DNA of 64,000 nucleotides from Methylobacterium aquaticum (GTDB lineage Bacteria; Pseudomonadota; Alphaproteobacteria; Rhizobiales; Beijerinckiaceae): contig NZ_CP043627.1 in assembly GCF_016804325.1 (NCBI RefSeq), positions 2,741,001-2,805,000 of the forward strand, read 5' to 3'. Below, in pieces: positions 42,456 through 54,368 of the stretch. Within the stretch, counting starts at the first letter, position 1. Each line of letters begins with the position of its first letter. The notes beneath the pieces are model-generated. The model did no database searches. It was not told where the DNA came from and saw only the letters and a list, made by a program, of their open reading frames with translations. The translations under genes were made by a program, and so were the position numbers.

Positions 42456-42613
42456 CTCAAAACGTCGTGCTAGAAGATGAGCGAATCAGTTCCATTCTGA
42501 GTCGTCCCAATCCTCGCCCGTGCCCTTCTGTCACGCAGGAGAGGGGATCCCGCAATTTCTCGTTATCATTACAGACGAGATGAAAATATTTATGCGTGAA
42601 GCCCAATTACGCC

Positions 42614-43993
42614 TCACCCACTCCCCTTCAACCGCCGCGCCGCGCCGAACCGGTTCAAGAACCGCGGCTCCTTCTCCGGCGCGACCCGGACCACGAGATG
42701 CATCGCGCCCTCGGCATCCTCGCGGCGGTCGAGCACCTCGGCATTCTCGTAGAGCCAGTGCAGCTCGGCTCCCTGTGCCGGCTCCAGGATCACCGCGAAG
42801 CTGGTGCGGGCAGCGGCGATCCTGGCCTCGATCCGGCTCATCAGGCGGTCGATGCCCTCGCCGGTCAGCGCCGAGAGCAGGACCGGCCCGGCGCCCTTGG
42901 CACCGTTCGGCCGGCTCAGGTTCATCAGGCGCTCGCGCTCGGCGTCGTCGAGGAGGTCGGCCTTGTTCCAGACCTCGATGATCCGGTCGGCATCGGGCTC
43001 GATGCCGAGTTCGGACAGCACCTGCGCCACGTCGGCGCCTTGCGCCTCCGCGTCCTCGTGGGCGATGTCGCGGACGTGGAGCAGGATGTCGGCCTCGATC
43101 ACGTCCTCGAGCGTCGCCCGGAAGGCGGCGATCAGCATCGTCGGCAGGTCGGAGATGAAGCCGACGGTGTCGGACAGGATCGCGGTCTCGCCATGCGGCA
43201 GCTTGATGGCGCGGGCGGTCGGGTCGAGGGTGGCGAACAGCATGTTCTCCGCCAGCACCTCGGCCCGGGTCAGGCGGTTGAACAGGGTCGACTTGCCGGC
43301 ATTGGTGTAGCCGACCAGCGCCACGATCGGGTACGGCACCCGGCGGCGGGAGCGGCGGTGCAGGCCGCGGGTGCGGGTGACGGTCTCCAGATCGCGCTCG
43401 ATCCGGGTCATCCGCTCCTGGATCATCCGCCGGTCGGCCTCGATCTGGGTCTCGCCCGGGCCGCCGAGGAAGCCGAAGCCGCCGCGCTGGCGCTCGAGGT
43501 GGGTCCAGGACCGCACCAGCCGGCTGCGCTGGTAGGCGAGATGCGCGTGCTCGACCTGGAGCGTGCCCTCGCGGGTCGAGGCGCGGCGCCCGAAGATCTC
43601 CAGGATCAGGCCGGTCCGGTCGATGACCTTGACGCCCCAGGCCTTTTCCAGGTTGCGCTGCTGCACCGGCGAGAGCGCGCAATCCATCACCACGAGGCGG
43701 ATGCCGTCGGCCTCGATCCGCCCGCCGATCTCCTCCACCCGGCCCTTGCCGAGGAAGGTCGAGGGCCGGATCTGCTGGACGGTGACGAGGAGCTTGTCGG
43801 CCACGTCGAGCTCGATCGCGGCGGCGAGCCCCACCGCCTCCTCGAGGCGGGCGAGAGCCGGGCGCGGCTCGCCGTGGGCGTCGCGCTTCGTCGGGTAGGG
43901 GCCGATCACCAGCGTGCGGGTCTCGGCCGCGATCGCGGCCTCCGGCTCGGCCTGGCCTTGCAGGCGGATCTCGCCCGGTATCCGCGGTTCCAT
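42614..43993 (-). CDS. hflX: Ribosome-associated GTPase HflX
   Basis: This 459-residue GTPase binds the 50S subunit and rescues stalled ribosomes. The N-terminal HflX domain carries [13 protein letters not shown] and [20 protein letters not shown], then the [19 protein letters not shown] motif. The G domain has [11 protein letters not shown] (G1), [10 protein letters not shown] (G3) and WNKADLL (G4). It is 264 bp downstream of hfq on the same strand, the conserved arrangement. The final residues are [14 protein letters not shown]. Start ATG 43993. Confidence 0.95.
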   Translation of the reverse strand: MEPRIPGEIRLQGQAEPEAAIAAETRTLVIGPYPTKRDAHGEPRPALARLEEAVGLAAAIELDVADKLLVTVQQIRPSTFLGKGRVEEIGGRIEADGIRLVVMDCALSPVQQRNLEKAWGVKVIDRTGLILEIFGRRASTREGTLQVEHAHLAYQRSRLVRSWTHLERQRGGFGFLGGPGETQIEADRRMIQERMTRIERDLETVTRTRGLHRRSRRRVPYPIVALVGYTNAGKSTLFNRLTRAEVLAENMLFATLDPTARAIKLPHGETAILSDTVGFISDLPTMLIAAFRATLEDVIEADILLHVRDIAHEDAEAQGADVAQVLSELGIEPDADRIIEVWNKADLLDDAERERLMNLSRPNGAKGAGPVLLSALTGEGIDRLMSRIEARIAAARTSFAVILEPAQGAELHWLYENAEVLDRREDAEGAMHLVVRVAPEKEPRFLNRFGAARRLKGSG

Positions 43994-44257
43994 CGTGTCT
44001 CCGGCTGCTCCCTCGTCGGTCGGGAGTCCATCGGACAGAGGTTGGATGGGGGGCCACGAGAATCAAGCGGCAGGCCGCGCCGACGGCCCGGGATTCGCGG
44101 ACTTCCTGGATGGAAACAGGGAGCCCGACAAAAAACAGGCCGCACGAGGCGGCCTGGACATGGGCGAGAGGGCGCATGGGACATGGGCGCGCCTCGCGAG
44201 GCCCCGAGGGCCCCGTCCGTCGCGCCGGTTTCCCGAGCGGGAATCAGACCGGTGGGA

Positions 44258-44512
44258 TCAGGGCTTCTCGGCCCCCTCCTCACCCTGCTCGAACAACTGC
44301 ACCGGATGGCCGGGCATGATCGTCGAGATCGCGTGCTTGTAGACCAGCTGCGAGTGTCCGTCGCGCCGCAGCAGCACGCAAAAGTTGTCGAACCAGGTCA
44401 CGACACCCTGCAACTTCACGCCGTTGACCAGGAAGATCGTCAGCGGAATCTTGTTCTTGCGAACGTGGTTGAGGAAGGTGTCCTGCAGATTCTGAGCGCG
44501 TTCGCCCGCCAT
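44258..44512 (-). CDS. hfq: RNA chaperone Hfq
   Basis: This 84-residue Sm-like protein forms a hexamer that pairs small RNAs with mRNAs. The Sm1 motif is [25 protein letters not shown] (split here to keep it short) and Sm2 is [13 protein letters not shown] with the conserved YKHAIS. The N-terminus ([19 protein letters not shown]) is typical. It lies between ntrX and hflX in the conserved alphaproteobacterial order and probably shares regulation with hflX. Confidence 0.97.
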
Positions 44513-44802
44513 TCTTCTTGTCCTTTGAACCCGCTGCCAGTCCTGTCGACGGGTCGGTCCGTGTTGTCGTTATGCGGGAGGCGCGACGCGCCGCCCGGGG
44601 AACCGGCCGCCCCATTACACGGTGAAGCTCGTCCGGGCGCAAGTGCAGACTGGCCGCAGGGGAATCCCCGGGCGCCGATCCTGCCGCATCCGGCCCGTGC
44701 CCGCGATCCTGTCGCGCGCCGGCCACAGGTCGCCCTAGCAGAAAGGCCGGCGCCTGGCACTCACGAAGTGACGCTCCCGGCCATGCGGGCGGGTCGTCGT
44801 CC

Positions 44803-46172
44803 TCAGGCGCCGATGCCGAGCGACTTGAGCTTCCGGTGCAGGGCCGAGCGCTCCATGCCGATGAACTCGGCGGTGCGGGAGATGTTGCCGGAGAAGCGGG
44901 CGATCTGTGCCACCAGGTATTCGCGCTCGAAGATCTCGCGCGCCTCGCGGAGCGCCAGGCTCATCAGCTTCTCGCCGCCCGCCCCGCTCGGGTGGTGGGC
45001 ACCAGCGCGCCGACCTCGCTCGGTAGCATCTCGGTCGTGACCTCGGTCTCGGGATCGCCCTGCGTCAGGATCATCAGCCGCTCGACGTTGTTGCGCAGCT
45101 GCCGGACGTTGCCGGGCCAGTCGTGCGATTGCAGCACCGCCATGGCGTCGGCGGCGATGCGCCGCTGCGGCAGGCCGGTGGCGGCCGAGATCTGCTCCAT
45201 GAAGAACGTGATCAGCTCCGGCACGTCCTCGCGCCGCTCGGCGAGCGAGGGCACCCGGATCGGCACCACGCTCAGGCGGTGGAAGAGGTCCTCGCGGAAG
45301 CGCCCGCCGGCGATCTCCTCCGCCAGGTCGCGGGACGAGGACGAGATGATCCGCACGTCGACATGGACCCGGGTGGTGCCGCCGACGCGCTGGAAGTTCT
45401 GGTCGACGAGGACCCGCAGGATGCGGTTCTGGGTCTCGCGCGGCATGTCCGCGACCTCGTCGATGTAGAGGCTGCCGCCATGGGCCTCCTCCAGCGCGCC
45501 GACGCGGCGCGGCTTGCCGTCGGCGGCCTCGACGCCGAACAGCTCGGCCTCCATCGTCTCCGGGGTGATCGTGGCGGCGTTGATCACCACGAAGGGCCCG
45601 TTCGCCCGCGACGAGGCGGCGTGAATGGTGCGGGCCGAGAGTTCCTTGCCCGAGCCCGGCGCGCCCGCGATCATCACCCGGGCGTTGGTGGGCGCCACGC
45701 GCTCGACGGTCTGGCGCAGCTGGTTGGCCGCCACCGAGGCGCCGACGATCCGGCTCGCCTGGCCCGACCGCGCCTTGAGGTCGCGCACCTCGCGCTTGAG
45801 GCGCGAGGCCTCGAGCGCCCGCTCGGCGACCAGGATCAGCCGGTCGGCCTTGAACGGCTTCTCGATGAAGTCGTAGGCGCCCGCCTTGATCGCCGAGACC
45901 GCGGTCTCGATGTTGCCGTGGCCCGAGATCATCACCACCGGCAGGTCCGGGGCCTGGGCCCTGATCACGTCGAGCACCTGGAGCCCGTCGAGGCGCGAGC
46001 CCTGGAGCCAGATGTCGAGGAAGACGAGGTGCGGGCGGCGCGCCTCGATCGCCGCCAGCGCCTCGTCGGAGGAGCCGGCGGTGCGGGTGCGGTGGCCCTC
46101 GTCGTCGAGGATGCCGGCGACGAGCTCGCGGATGTCGGCCTCGTCATCGACGATCAGAATGTCGGCGCTCAT
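44803..46172 (-). pseudogene. ntrX: Response regulator NtrX, frameshifted before the DNA-binding domain
   Basis: The receiver domain ([14 protein letters not shown], phosphorylation Asp in LVFLDIWLQ) is followed by the AAA+ domain with Walker [10 protein letters not shown]. As usual for NtrX, the GAFTGA loop of NtrC is missing; [16 protein letters not shown] stands at that position, so no sigma-54 contact is expected. The frame breaks at about 44974-44985, after PTTRAGRA; restoring one base gives [21 protein letters not shown] and the Fis-type helix-turn-helix [21 protein letters not shown], ending at 44803. The partner kinase is NtrY upstream. Confidence 0.88.
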
Positions 46173-46300
46173 GGCTCAGGGCCTCCCCGCGGCGTGGGCG
46201 GCGGTCCTGACGGCCCCGCGGCACCCCGTGCTGTATCGAAAATGGCTGTGATGAAGACGGCAATTCGAAGGGCGCCGCTCCCGGCAAGGGCGGGCCCGCG

Positions 46301-48631
46301 TCACGCAGCGGGCTCCGGCGCGGTCTCCGGAGACCGCGCCGGCCGGGCCGGGGTCCCGCCGCCCGCCGGCGGCTCGTCGCGCCGCATCTCGCGCAGGACC
46401 CGCATCCGCACCTGCCCGCCGCGCCCGCGCGGGTTGTCGTTCAGCTCGATGCCGCCGCCGTGCTCTTCCAAGACCTTGCTCACGATCGCCAATCCGAGGC
46501 CCGTGCCCCCCTCGCGGGTGGTCATATAGGGTTCGAGCAGCCGCTGGCGCCCTTCCTGCGGGAATCCCTTGCCGGTATCGGTGATCTCGATCACCGCCGC
46601 CTCGCCCTCCTCGTAGAGGCGCACCGCGATCAGGCTCTCCCCGCGCACGTCCTCGGGCACCGCCTGCACCGCCTCGACGGCGTTCTTGAGGATGTTGGTG
46701 ATCGCCTGCGACAGGAGCCGCGTGTCGAAGGCGGCGCTGACCCGGGCCTCGCCCTCCTCCAGGGTGAAGGCCACGTCGGGATGGGCCACCCGCATCATGA
46801 ACAGGTTCTGCTTGACGATCTCGGTCAGGTCGTTGCGGGCGATCGCGGGCTTGGGCATCCGGGCGAAGGACGAGAACTCGTCCACCATCCGCTTGATGTC
46901 GTCGACCTGGCGCACGATCGTGGCGACGCACTGCTCGAAGATCTCCTTGTCGGCGGTGATGACCTTCCCGTACTTGCGCCGGATGCGCTCGGCCGAGAGC
47001 TGGATCGGGGTGAGCGGGTTCTTGATCTCGTGGGCGATGCGGCGGGCGACGTCGGCCCAGGCCGAGGTGCGCTGCGCGGTGACGAGGTCGGTGATGTCGT
47101 CGAGCGTGACGACGTAGCCGCGGTCGCCGTCCTGCGACTGCTCGCTCGTCGTGCGCACGTCGATGGTGCGCTCGCGGCCGTTGCGGGCGATCTGGATCTG
47201 CTGCTGGGTCGGGCGGGCCCGGGTGTCGCCCGGCAGGCCGCCGAGCTCCGGCATCACGACTTCCAGGGGCTCGCCGACGAGGTCGGCGACGGAGCGCCCG
47301 AGCATCCGCTCCACCGACGGGTTGGCGATGGTGATCACCCCGCGCCCGTCGACGCCGATGATTCCGGCCGGCACCCCGGCCAGCACCGCCTCGGTGAAGC
47401 GGCGGCGGCTGTCGATCTGCTCGCTCTGCTCGATCAGGGTGGTGCGCTGGCGGCTCAGCTCCTGGGTCATCTTGTTGAAGCTCTCGCCCAGGTGCTGGAG
47501 GTCGCCCTCCGTCTTCCGGAACGGAACTTGAGCGTAGTAGTTGCCGGACGCGACCTGGTCGGCGGCGTTGATCAGCCGGCGGATCGGCGCCACGAAGCGG
47601 TTGGCGAAGTTGAGCCCGAACCACACCGCCGAGAGCAGGGCGATCAGCGCGATCAGCGCGAACATCGTCGCGAAGGCGATCTGCACGCTGCGCCGCCCGG
47701 CATCGATGGTCAGGAACTCGGTCGCTGCGGCCCGCGACACGCCCGGGAACTCGACCGCGAGCCGCGTCACCTCGCGCTCGACCAGCAGGAAGGCGTCGTC
47801 ATAGGCCGGCAGCTTCATCAGCGTGCCGAACACCCTTCCCTCCCGCGGCAGCAGGCAGGTGGCGTCGGCGGATTTCGCCGCCTCCTCGAAGTCGCTGGCC
47901 GAGGGCAGCGGCGGGTCCTTGAGGATGTCGATGTTGGCCCGCGCCACGGTCTCGGTCGGCGAGCGCATGATCCGGGCGATCGGCAGGCCGAGCGAGGCGG
48001 CCCGCGCCGTCATGAAGCTCTCGAACCAGACCCGCTCGACGTCGAAGGCGGGGCGCGCCCGGGTCAGGTCGTCGGAGAGGATGCGGGCCTCGCGGGCGAG
48101 GCTCTGGCACTGGTTGGTCAGGTAGGCGTCGGCCACGTCGACCGACATCAGCACGACGTTGCGCATCCGGTCGGAGAACCAGGGCGACAGGCCGCGCTCC
48201 AGGGTGATCGACGCCACCACGGCGAGCAGCACCGTCGGCAGGGTCGCGATCAGGCTGAACAGGCCGACGATGCGGGTGTGGAGCCGGGCCGCGGCGGCGT
48301 TGGTCTGGCGGGCGCGCAGGAAGACCCGGGCCTCCCAGGCGATCACCACGACGAGCAGCAGCACCAGGGCGACGTTGCTGAGCAGCAAGGCCACCACGAC
48401 CGTGTGGGTCGGGGCGATCGCGGTGGCGCCGACCAGGATCAGGAAGGTGGCGAGCGCCAGCGCCAGGGCGACGATGACCGCGAGCGCGCCGAACCAGCCC
48501 GGACCCCGCGGCGCGGCATCCTGTACCAGCCCGGACGGAACCTGAACGGGCCCGGGCGGGAGCGCCCGGGCGGTGTGGCCGGCCGCGCCGGAGGGGGGCG
48601 CCGAAGCCCGGGGGCGACGTGTGAACAGCAT
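46301..48631 (-). CDS. ntrY: Nitrogen-regulation sensor kinase NtrY
   Basis: This 776-residue membrane sensor kinase has three hydrophobic segments (residues 50-120) and a periplasmic region of about 150 residues. A further transmembrane helix near 310 is followed by HAMP (RLINAADQVASGNY), PAS and the kinase core. The phospho-accepting His is in [21 protein letters not shown] binding uses NILKNAVEAVQ and DTGKGF. It pairs with NtrX. The gene is 129 bp upstream of ntrX. Start ATG 48631. Confidence 0.93.
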   Translation of the reverse strand: MLFTRRPRASAPPSGAAGHTARALPPGPVQVPSGLVQDAAPRGPGWFGALAVIVALALALATFLILVGATAIAPTHTVVVALLLSNVALVLLLVVVIAWEARVFLRARQTNAAAARLHTRIVGLFSLIATLPTVLLAVVASITLERGLSPWFSDRMRNVVLMSVDVADAYLTNQCQSLAREARILSDDLTRARPAFDVERVWFESFMTARAASLGLPIARIMRSPTETVARANIDILKDPPLPSASDFEEAAKSADATCLLPREGRVFGTLMKLPAYDDAFLLVEREVTRLAVEFPGVSRAAATEFLTIDAGRRSVQIAFATMFALIALIALLSAVWFGLNFANRFVAPIRRLINAADQVASGNYYAQVPFRKTEGDLQHLGESFNKMTQELSRQRTTLIEQSEQIDSRRRFTEAVLAGVPAGIIGVDGRGVITIANPSVERMLGRSVADLVGEPLEVVMPELGGLPGDTRARPTQQQIQIARNGRERTIDVRTTSEQSQDGDRGYVVTLDDITDLVTAQRTSAWADVARRIAHEIKNPLTPIQLSAERIRRKYGKVITADKEIFEQCVATIVRQVDDIKRMVDEFSSFARMPKPAIARNDLTEIVKQNLFMMRVAHPDVAFTLEEGEARVSAAFDTRLLSQAITNILKNAVEAVQAVPEDVRGESLIAVRLYEEGEAAVIEITDTGKGFPQEGRQRLLEPYMTTREGGTGLGLAIVSKVLEEHGGGIELNDNPRGRGGQVRMRVLREMRRDEPPAGGGTPARPARSPETAPEPAA

Positions 48632-48737
48632 CCGTGGTGCAAGGCCACTACAGTGTGGCGAAATTAATACGGATGCCGGCGCGGCGGCAATCGGGGCCGG
48701 CGGTCGCGCCGTCCGGCCCGGGACGAACGGGCGCCGG

Positions 48738-49175
48738 TCAGGCGGCCTGGTTCGAACGCGGGCGGCGGACCACCGGCTTCTGGCCGAGCCCGATGCTCTT
48801 GGCGAGCTCCGAGCGCTGGGCGGCATAGTTGGCGGCGACCATCGGGTAGTCCGGCGGGAGACCCCACTTCTGGCGGTACTGCTCGGGCGTGAGCCCGCGG
48901 CCGGCCAGGTGGCGCTTCAGCGTCCGGTACCGGCGCCCGTCCTCCAGGCTGATCAGGTAGTCGGGCGAGACGGTCTTCTTGATCGGCACCGGCGGGGTCA
49001 GCCGCTCGGGCTCGGCCGGGGCGGCCGAGCCGAGCCGGGCCATCGCCTCGTGGACGCTGCGGATCAGGCTCGACAGCTCGCCGACCGGCACGCTGTTGTT
49101 CGACACGTAGGCCGAGACAATATCGGACACCAGTCCGATCATCTGAGGCGTCTCGTCGTGGTCAACTGAACTCAT
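48738..49175 (-). CDS. MucR/Ros-family regulator lacking zinc ligands
   Basis: This 145-residue regulator is clearly MucR-type: SIVSAYVSNNSVPVGELSSLI-like N-terminus, then PDYLISLEDGRRYRTLKRHL and LTPEQYRQKWGLPPDYPMVA. In zinc-containing Ros proteins this segment reads CLECGKxFKTLKRHL-x-H-x(3)-H. Here the first Cys is Ser, the second ligand is Asp, and the second His is replaced (LAGRGLTPEQ). It therefore probably folds without zinc, as reported for Mesorhizobium Ml proteins. It sits between ntrC and ntrY and probably regulates itself; an AT-rich TTTAATAATTGC lies upstream of it. Confidence 0.85.
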   Translation of the reverse strand: MSSVDHDETPQMIGLVSDIVSAYVSNNSVPVGELSSLIRSVHEAMARLGSAAPAEPERLTPPVPIKKTVSPDYLISLEDGRRYRTLKRHLAGRGLTPEQYRQKWGLPPDYPMVAANYAAQRSELAKSIGLGQKPVVRRPRSNQAA

Positions 49176-49966
49176 TGCGATCCTCGAGAAGTGCGGGCCC
49201 CCGTCCGAGGTGATGGATGTTACGCCAGTCTCCGTCAACTGCAAGGTATCATGATCAACACGAGAGACGGCACTGAATGATCTCTGTGGCTTTTCCCAAG
49301 GTGAGACGGCCCGGCCGACGCGGCAGAACGCGGGGCGCGGCCGCGGCACCGGCGGGAGGCGGCCGGGCCAAAAAATCCTTGTCCGCCATGGGTTTGGCGG
49401 GACGATCGAGGGGATGCGGCAAAGCAGTCGCGGGATGTCCGGACCGGTCCGGGATTCATTTAATAATTGCTAAAAACTACGTTCCGACAGGGTGCCGGAC
49501 CATCGAACCACACCAAAAAGTCCAATACGGGCCGGCGCCGACCGGGATTCGCGGCGGTGCCGGACCTGCCGAAAACCCGCAGGCGCGCCGCCACGTCTGA
49601 CGCGCCTATTCTGCCCTGCAATCCCGGGATGTCTTCGCAAGACGACGCGAAGTGTTCCTGCAACGACGGGAAGCGCTTCGACTTGAGGTTGTGGGTCTCT
49701 GCATGGCGCGACGACGCGGCTCGACGGGGCGGCGGCGTGATCGGATGAGGCTCAGAACTGCACCGAGGGTGCTGCGCCGCGAATTCGCGGCGCGCCGGGG
49801 CCGGGCGGGCGAGAAGCCAAAAACGGGCCAGGCCGGGCTCTCTCCGCGGCGGTCGTGCCGGATTATCCCGTCCTCTTCCCTCGTGCGAAGGGGAACACGA
49901 GGAGATGCGTCGAAATGCCACGGTGGACGGCAGGGGAGAGGGCCGGTCGCCGACCGGCCCCGTTCG
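49176..49966. other. 790-bp region between ntrC and mucR
   Basis: No coding region is convincing. Notable content: an AT-rich block TTTAATAATTGC near 49460-49473, of the kind MucR proteins prefer; the palindrome TCCGGACCGGTCCGG near 49439-49453; and a hairpin CCTCGTG (49879-49885) pairing with CACGAGG (49896-49902) 64 bp beyond the ntrC stop, suitable as a terminator. Confidence 0.5.
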
Positions 49967-51424
<1,458 letters not shown>

Positions 51425-51429
51425 GGCGC

Positions 51430-52533
51430 TCACTCGGTCTCGGCGGAGGATGCGCGTCCGTCGCGGGCGTGCGACATCGGCAGGAGGACGCGGAAGGTGG
51501 TGCGGCGGGGGGCGGGATCGCACTCGACGATGCCGCCATGGTCGCCGACGATCTTGGCCACCAGCGCGAGGCCGAGGCCCGACCCCTGCGCCTTGGTGGT
51601 GACGAAGGGATCGAACAGGTCCGGCAGGAGATCGGCCGAGACGCCGGGTCCGTTGTCGCGCACCGCCACCTCGATCGGCAGGCTGACCCGCTCGCGCGAG
51701 CCCGGCACCTGGAGGCGCAAGCCGGTGCGGAAGGCGGTCGACAGGATGATCTCGCCGTCGACCGCGTCGGCGCCGATCGCTTCCGCCGCGTTCTTGACGA
51801 GGTTCAGGATGACCTGGATCAGCTGGTCGCGGTTGCCGAGCACCGGCGGCAGCGAGGGATCGTAATTCTCGACGAAGCGGATGTGGCGGGCGAAGCCCGA
51901 CTGGGCCGAGCGCTTCACCTGGTCGAGGACGCCGTGGACGTTGACCGGCCCGCGCTCGACCGGGCGCTCGTCGCCGAACAGCTCCATCCGCTCGACGATG
52001 CGCACGATCCGGTCGGATTCGTCGCAGATCAGCCGGGTCAGGAGGCGGTCGTCCTCGGCGGCCGATTGCTCGAGGAGCTGGGCCGCGCCGCGGATGCCGG
52101 CGAGCGGGTTCTTGATCTCGTGGGCGAGCATCGCACCGAGCGCCACCATCGAGCGGGCGGCCCCCCGATGGGTGAGCTGGCGGTTCATCTTGTCGGCGAT
52201 GGTGCGCTCCTGGAGCATCAGCACCACGAGGTCGTCGTCGAGATGGGTCGCGAACACGTCGACGCTGCGCTCGACCCCGGTGCGCGGCGAGGCCAGTTCC
52301 ACCCGGTACTCGCTGACGCTGGCCCGGCGCCGGCGCACCTCGTTCACGAGGGCGATGATCGGCGAGGAGAACGGGATGATGTCGCGCAGGCGCTGGCGCT
52401 GCATCATCCGGCGCGAATAGTCGAAGAAGTGCTCGGCCGCCATGTTGACCTGCATGATCCGCTCGTCCGGACCGATGGTCAGGACGGGCAGCGGCAGGGC
52501 GTTGATGATCATCTCGCTCGTCGGGTCGCTCAT
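51430..52533 (-). CDS. ntrB: Nitrogen regulation sensor kinase NtrB
   Basis: This 367-residue soluble kinase/phosphatase has a PAS domain (residues 5-115, [19 protein letters not shown]) followed by the HisKA helix with the phospho-His in [19 protein letters not shown] and the ATPase core ([26 protein letters not shown]). The ATG at 52533 follows GGAGG; an ATG at 52584, one base after the dusB stop, is also possible. In other bacteria NtrB is controlled by PII. It lies 5 bp upstream of ntrC. Confidence 0.94.
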   Translation of the reverse strand: MSDPTSEMIINALPLPVLTIGPDERIMQVNMAAEHFFDYSRRMMQRQRLRDIIPFSSPIIALVNEVRRRRASVSEYRVELASPRTGVERSVDVFATHLDDDLVVLMLQERTIADKMNRQLTHRGAARSMVALGAMLAHEIKNPLAGIRGAAQLLEQSAAEDDRLLTRLICDESDRIVRIVERMELFGDERPVERGPVNVHGVLDQVKRSAQSGFARHIRFVENYDPSLPPVLGNRDQLIQVILNLVKNAAEAIGADAVDGEIILSTAFRTGLRLQVPGSRERVSLPIEVAVRDNGPGVSADLLPDLFDPFVTTKAQGSGLGLALVAKIVGDHGGIVECDPAPRRTTFRVLLPMSHARDGRASSAETE

Positions 52534-52585
52534 GAGCGAGGCCCTCCGGGTGCGGGCGGCAGGGGGGGCTGGCGCATCGCTCATC

Positions 52586-53656
52586 CTATGCGGCCTGACA
52601 GTCGGGCCGTGCGGCCGGGGCCTCGAAGGCGCGCCGCAGCAGCCGCGCGGCCTCGTCCGGGTCGGTGGTGGTGACGAGCCGGGTCCGCTCGGGCGCGGCG
52701 AGCCCGCCGGCATGGTCGGCATAGGCCGCCAGGTGCTTGCGGGCGTGGCGCACGCCCATCCGGGCGCCGTAGAGCGCGATGAGCCCCTGGTAATGCTCGG
52801 CGGCGAGGTCTGCCTTTTCCGCGGCGTCGGGCTCGGCGACCGCCTCGCCGGCGAGCCCCGCGGCGACCGCGGCGACGAGCCAGGGCCGCCCGACCGCCGC
52901 GCGCCCGATCATCACCGCGTCGGCGCCCGACGCCGCGAGGCAGGCCCGGGCGTCGTCGAGACCCGCGATGTCGCCGTTGGCGACGAGCGGGATCGCGACG
53001 GCCTCCCGGACGAGGCGGATCGCCGCCCAGTCGGCCCGGCCGGTATAGAATTGCTGGCGGGTGCGGCCATGCACGGTGACGGCGGCGTAGCCGAGCCGTT
53101 CGGCCCGGCGCGCGAGGTCGGGCGCGTTGCGGGTGGCGTCGTCCCAGCCGAGCCGCATCTTGACGGTGACCGGCACCGACACCGCGCCGCGCACCGCGGC
53201 GAGCAGGCGCTCGGCATGGTCGAGGTCGCGCATCAGGGCCGAGCCGGCCTGGCCGCCGGTCACGGCCTTGGCCGGGCAGCCCATGTTGACGTCGATCACG
53301 TCGGCGCCGTTGGCCTCGGCCAGCCGCGCGCCTTCCGCCATCCAGCGCGGGTCGCAGCCGGCGAGCTGGACGATGTGGGGCAGCACGCCCTCGCCCTCGG
53401 CCCGCAGGCGCGCCTCCTCGGTGCCGCGGGCGAAATCCTCCGCCGCCACCATCTCGGACACGGTCGCGGTGGCCCCCAACCGGCGGGCGATGCGGCGCAT
53501 GTGCAGGTCGGTGACGCCGGACAGCGGTGCCAGCAGCGCCCCGCGCGTGAGGAAAGGCCCAGGCGTCGGCGTCGCCCCCGCGGACGGGATTCCTCTTGGC
53601 AGCGCTGCCGGCCCGGCCCCCGAAGCCCCTGCGCTCAAATAATGGTCAGTCGTCAT
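52586..53656 (-). CDS. dusB: tRNA-dihydrouridine synthase B (NifR3)
   Basis: This 356-residue flavin-dependent tRNA-dihydrouridine synthase has the TIM-barrel opening [16 protein letters not shown], catalytic Cys in [15 protein letters not shown] and the substrate-binding KMRLGWDD. The [15 protein letters not shown] motif follows. The position directly upstream of ntrB is the classical nifR3-ntrB-ntrC arrangement. ATG 53656 is used. The N-terminal 30 residues are low-complexity and may differ. Confidence 0.93.
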   Translation of the reverse strand: MTTDHYLSAGASGAGPAALPRGIPSAGATPTPGPFLTRGALLAPLSGVTDLHMRRIARRLGATATVSEMVAAEDFARGTEEARLRAEGEGVLPHIVQLAGCDPRWMAEGARLAEANGADVIDVNMGCPAKAVTGGQAGSALMRDLDHAERLLAAVRGAVSVPVTVKMRLGWDDATRNAPDLARRAERLGYAAVTVHGRTRQQFYTGRADWAAIRLVREAVAIPLVANGDIAGLDDARACLAASGADAVMIGRAAVGRPWLVAAVAAGLAGEAVAEPDAAEKADLAAEHYQGLIALYGARMGVRHARKHLAAYADHAGGLAAPERTRLVTTTDPDEAARLLRRAFEAPAARPDCQAA

Positions 53657-54368
53657 TGTGCACAGCAAATAGCCAAAACCCGCTCGTACGCAAGCGCGTT
53701 CGGGCCTCGATCCCCGAATTGCCTGCGATTTGGGTGGTGAGTGGCCCCGTCCCGGGTCGGCGGCCGGTCGCGGCGGTGTTCCGCGCCGGCTCTCGCCTGT
53801 GCGGGGCAGGATAAGGGGGCATCGCGGCGGAATGGAAGCGGCGCCACCTGGTCTTCGCTGCGGTGCGGGATGGCTGACGGGTCCGAGCCACTGCGAGACG
53901 GATGTCGCTCGCCCGTGCCAGCCATAAAATGAGGTCGCTTTGGTTTGAGATCTCCAGAAAAATGCCGTGGCTCGCTCCGATCTTACAAAGTAGAGCGCAT
54001 TCCCCTCTCCCGTGTGGGAAAGGGGTCAGGGGTGAGGGTGGCTCGGTTTCTGCAATAAGCCAGAACAGTCGAGCTGCGCAGCTCGACGCTCTCAGCTTCA
54101 CACGGAAGCGCGCCACCCTCACCCCTACCCCTCTCCCACACGGGAGAGGGGATCCCGCGACTTCCTCGTACTCGGAAAATCGGGTGGATGCGGCATCATG
54201 CATCCTGTGCAACCCGGGGTCTCGGGTGTTGTGCAAACAGGCGCCGACTTGCCCGCAAGCACCCGCCCGCAGCGCGTGTTCTGTCCACGCGGCACTCCCC
54301 TTCCCCTGGTGCATTTGCCTCCCCCGGCTGCCCCGGCTAATGAGCGGGCAATCCCGGGAGCGACCTCT
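53657..54368. other. Region between dusB and ispDF
   Basis: No gene is credible. The 54002-54152 part is the best-preserved CCCCTCTCCC inverted repeat (listed separately). The rest, including 53657-53900, shows nothing I recognise; it must contain the divergent promoters for the dusB-ntr operon and for ispDF. Confidence 0.5.
54002..54152. repeat. 151-bp inverted repeat with CCCCTCTCCC arms
   Basis: The left arm CCCCTCTCCCGTGTGGGAAA (54002 on) and right arm ACCCCTCTCCCACACGGGAG (to 54152) are long inverted copies, including the inner GGGTGAGGGTGGC / GCGCCACCCTCACCC. The centre is the perfect 20-bp palindrome GTCGAGCTGCGCAGCTCGAC (54068-54087). Half-copies of this element are at 42399 and, degenerately, at 3341-3522. 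Confidence 0.85.

Noticed and set aside
49460..49921. 153-codon minus-strand frame between ntrC and mucR
   Set aside because: Arg/Pro/Ser-rich, no ribosome site, and crossed by the probable ntrC terminator hairpin.
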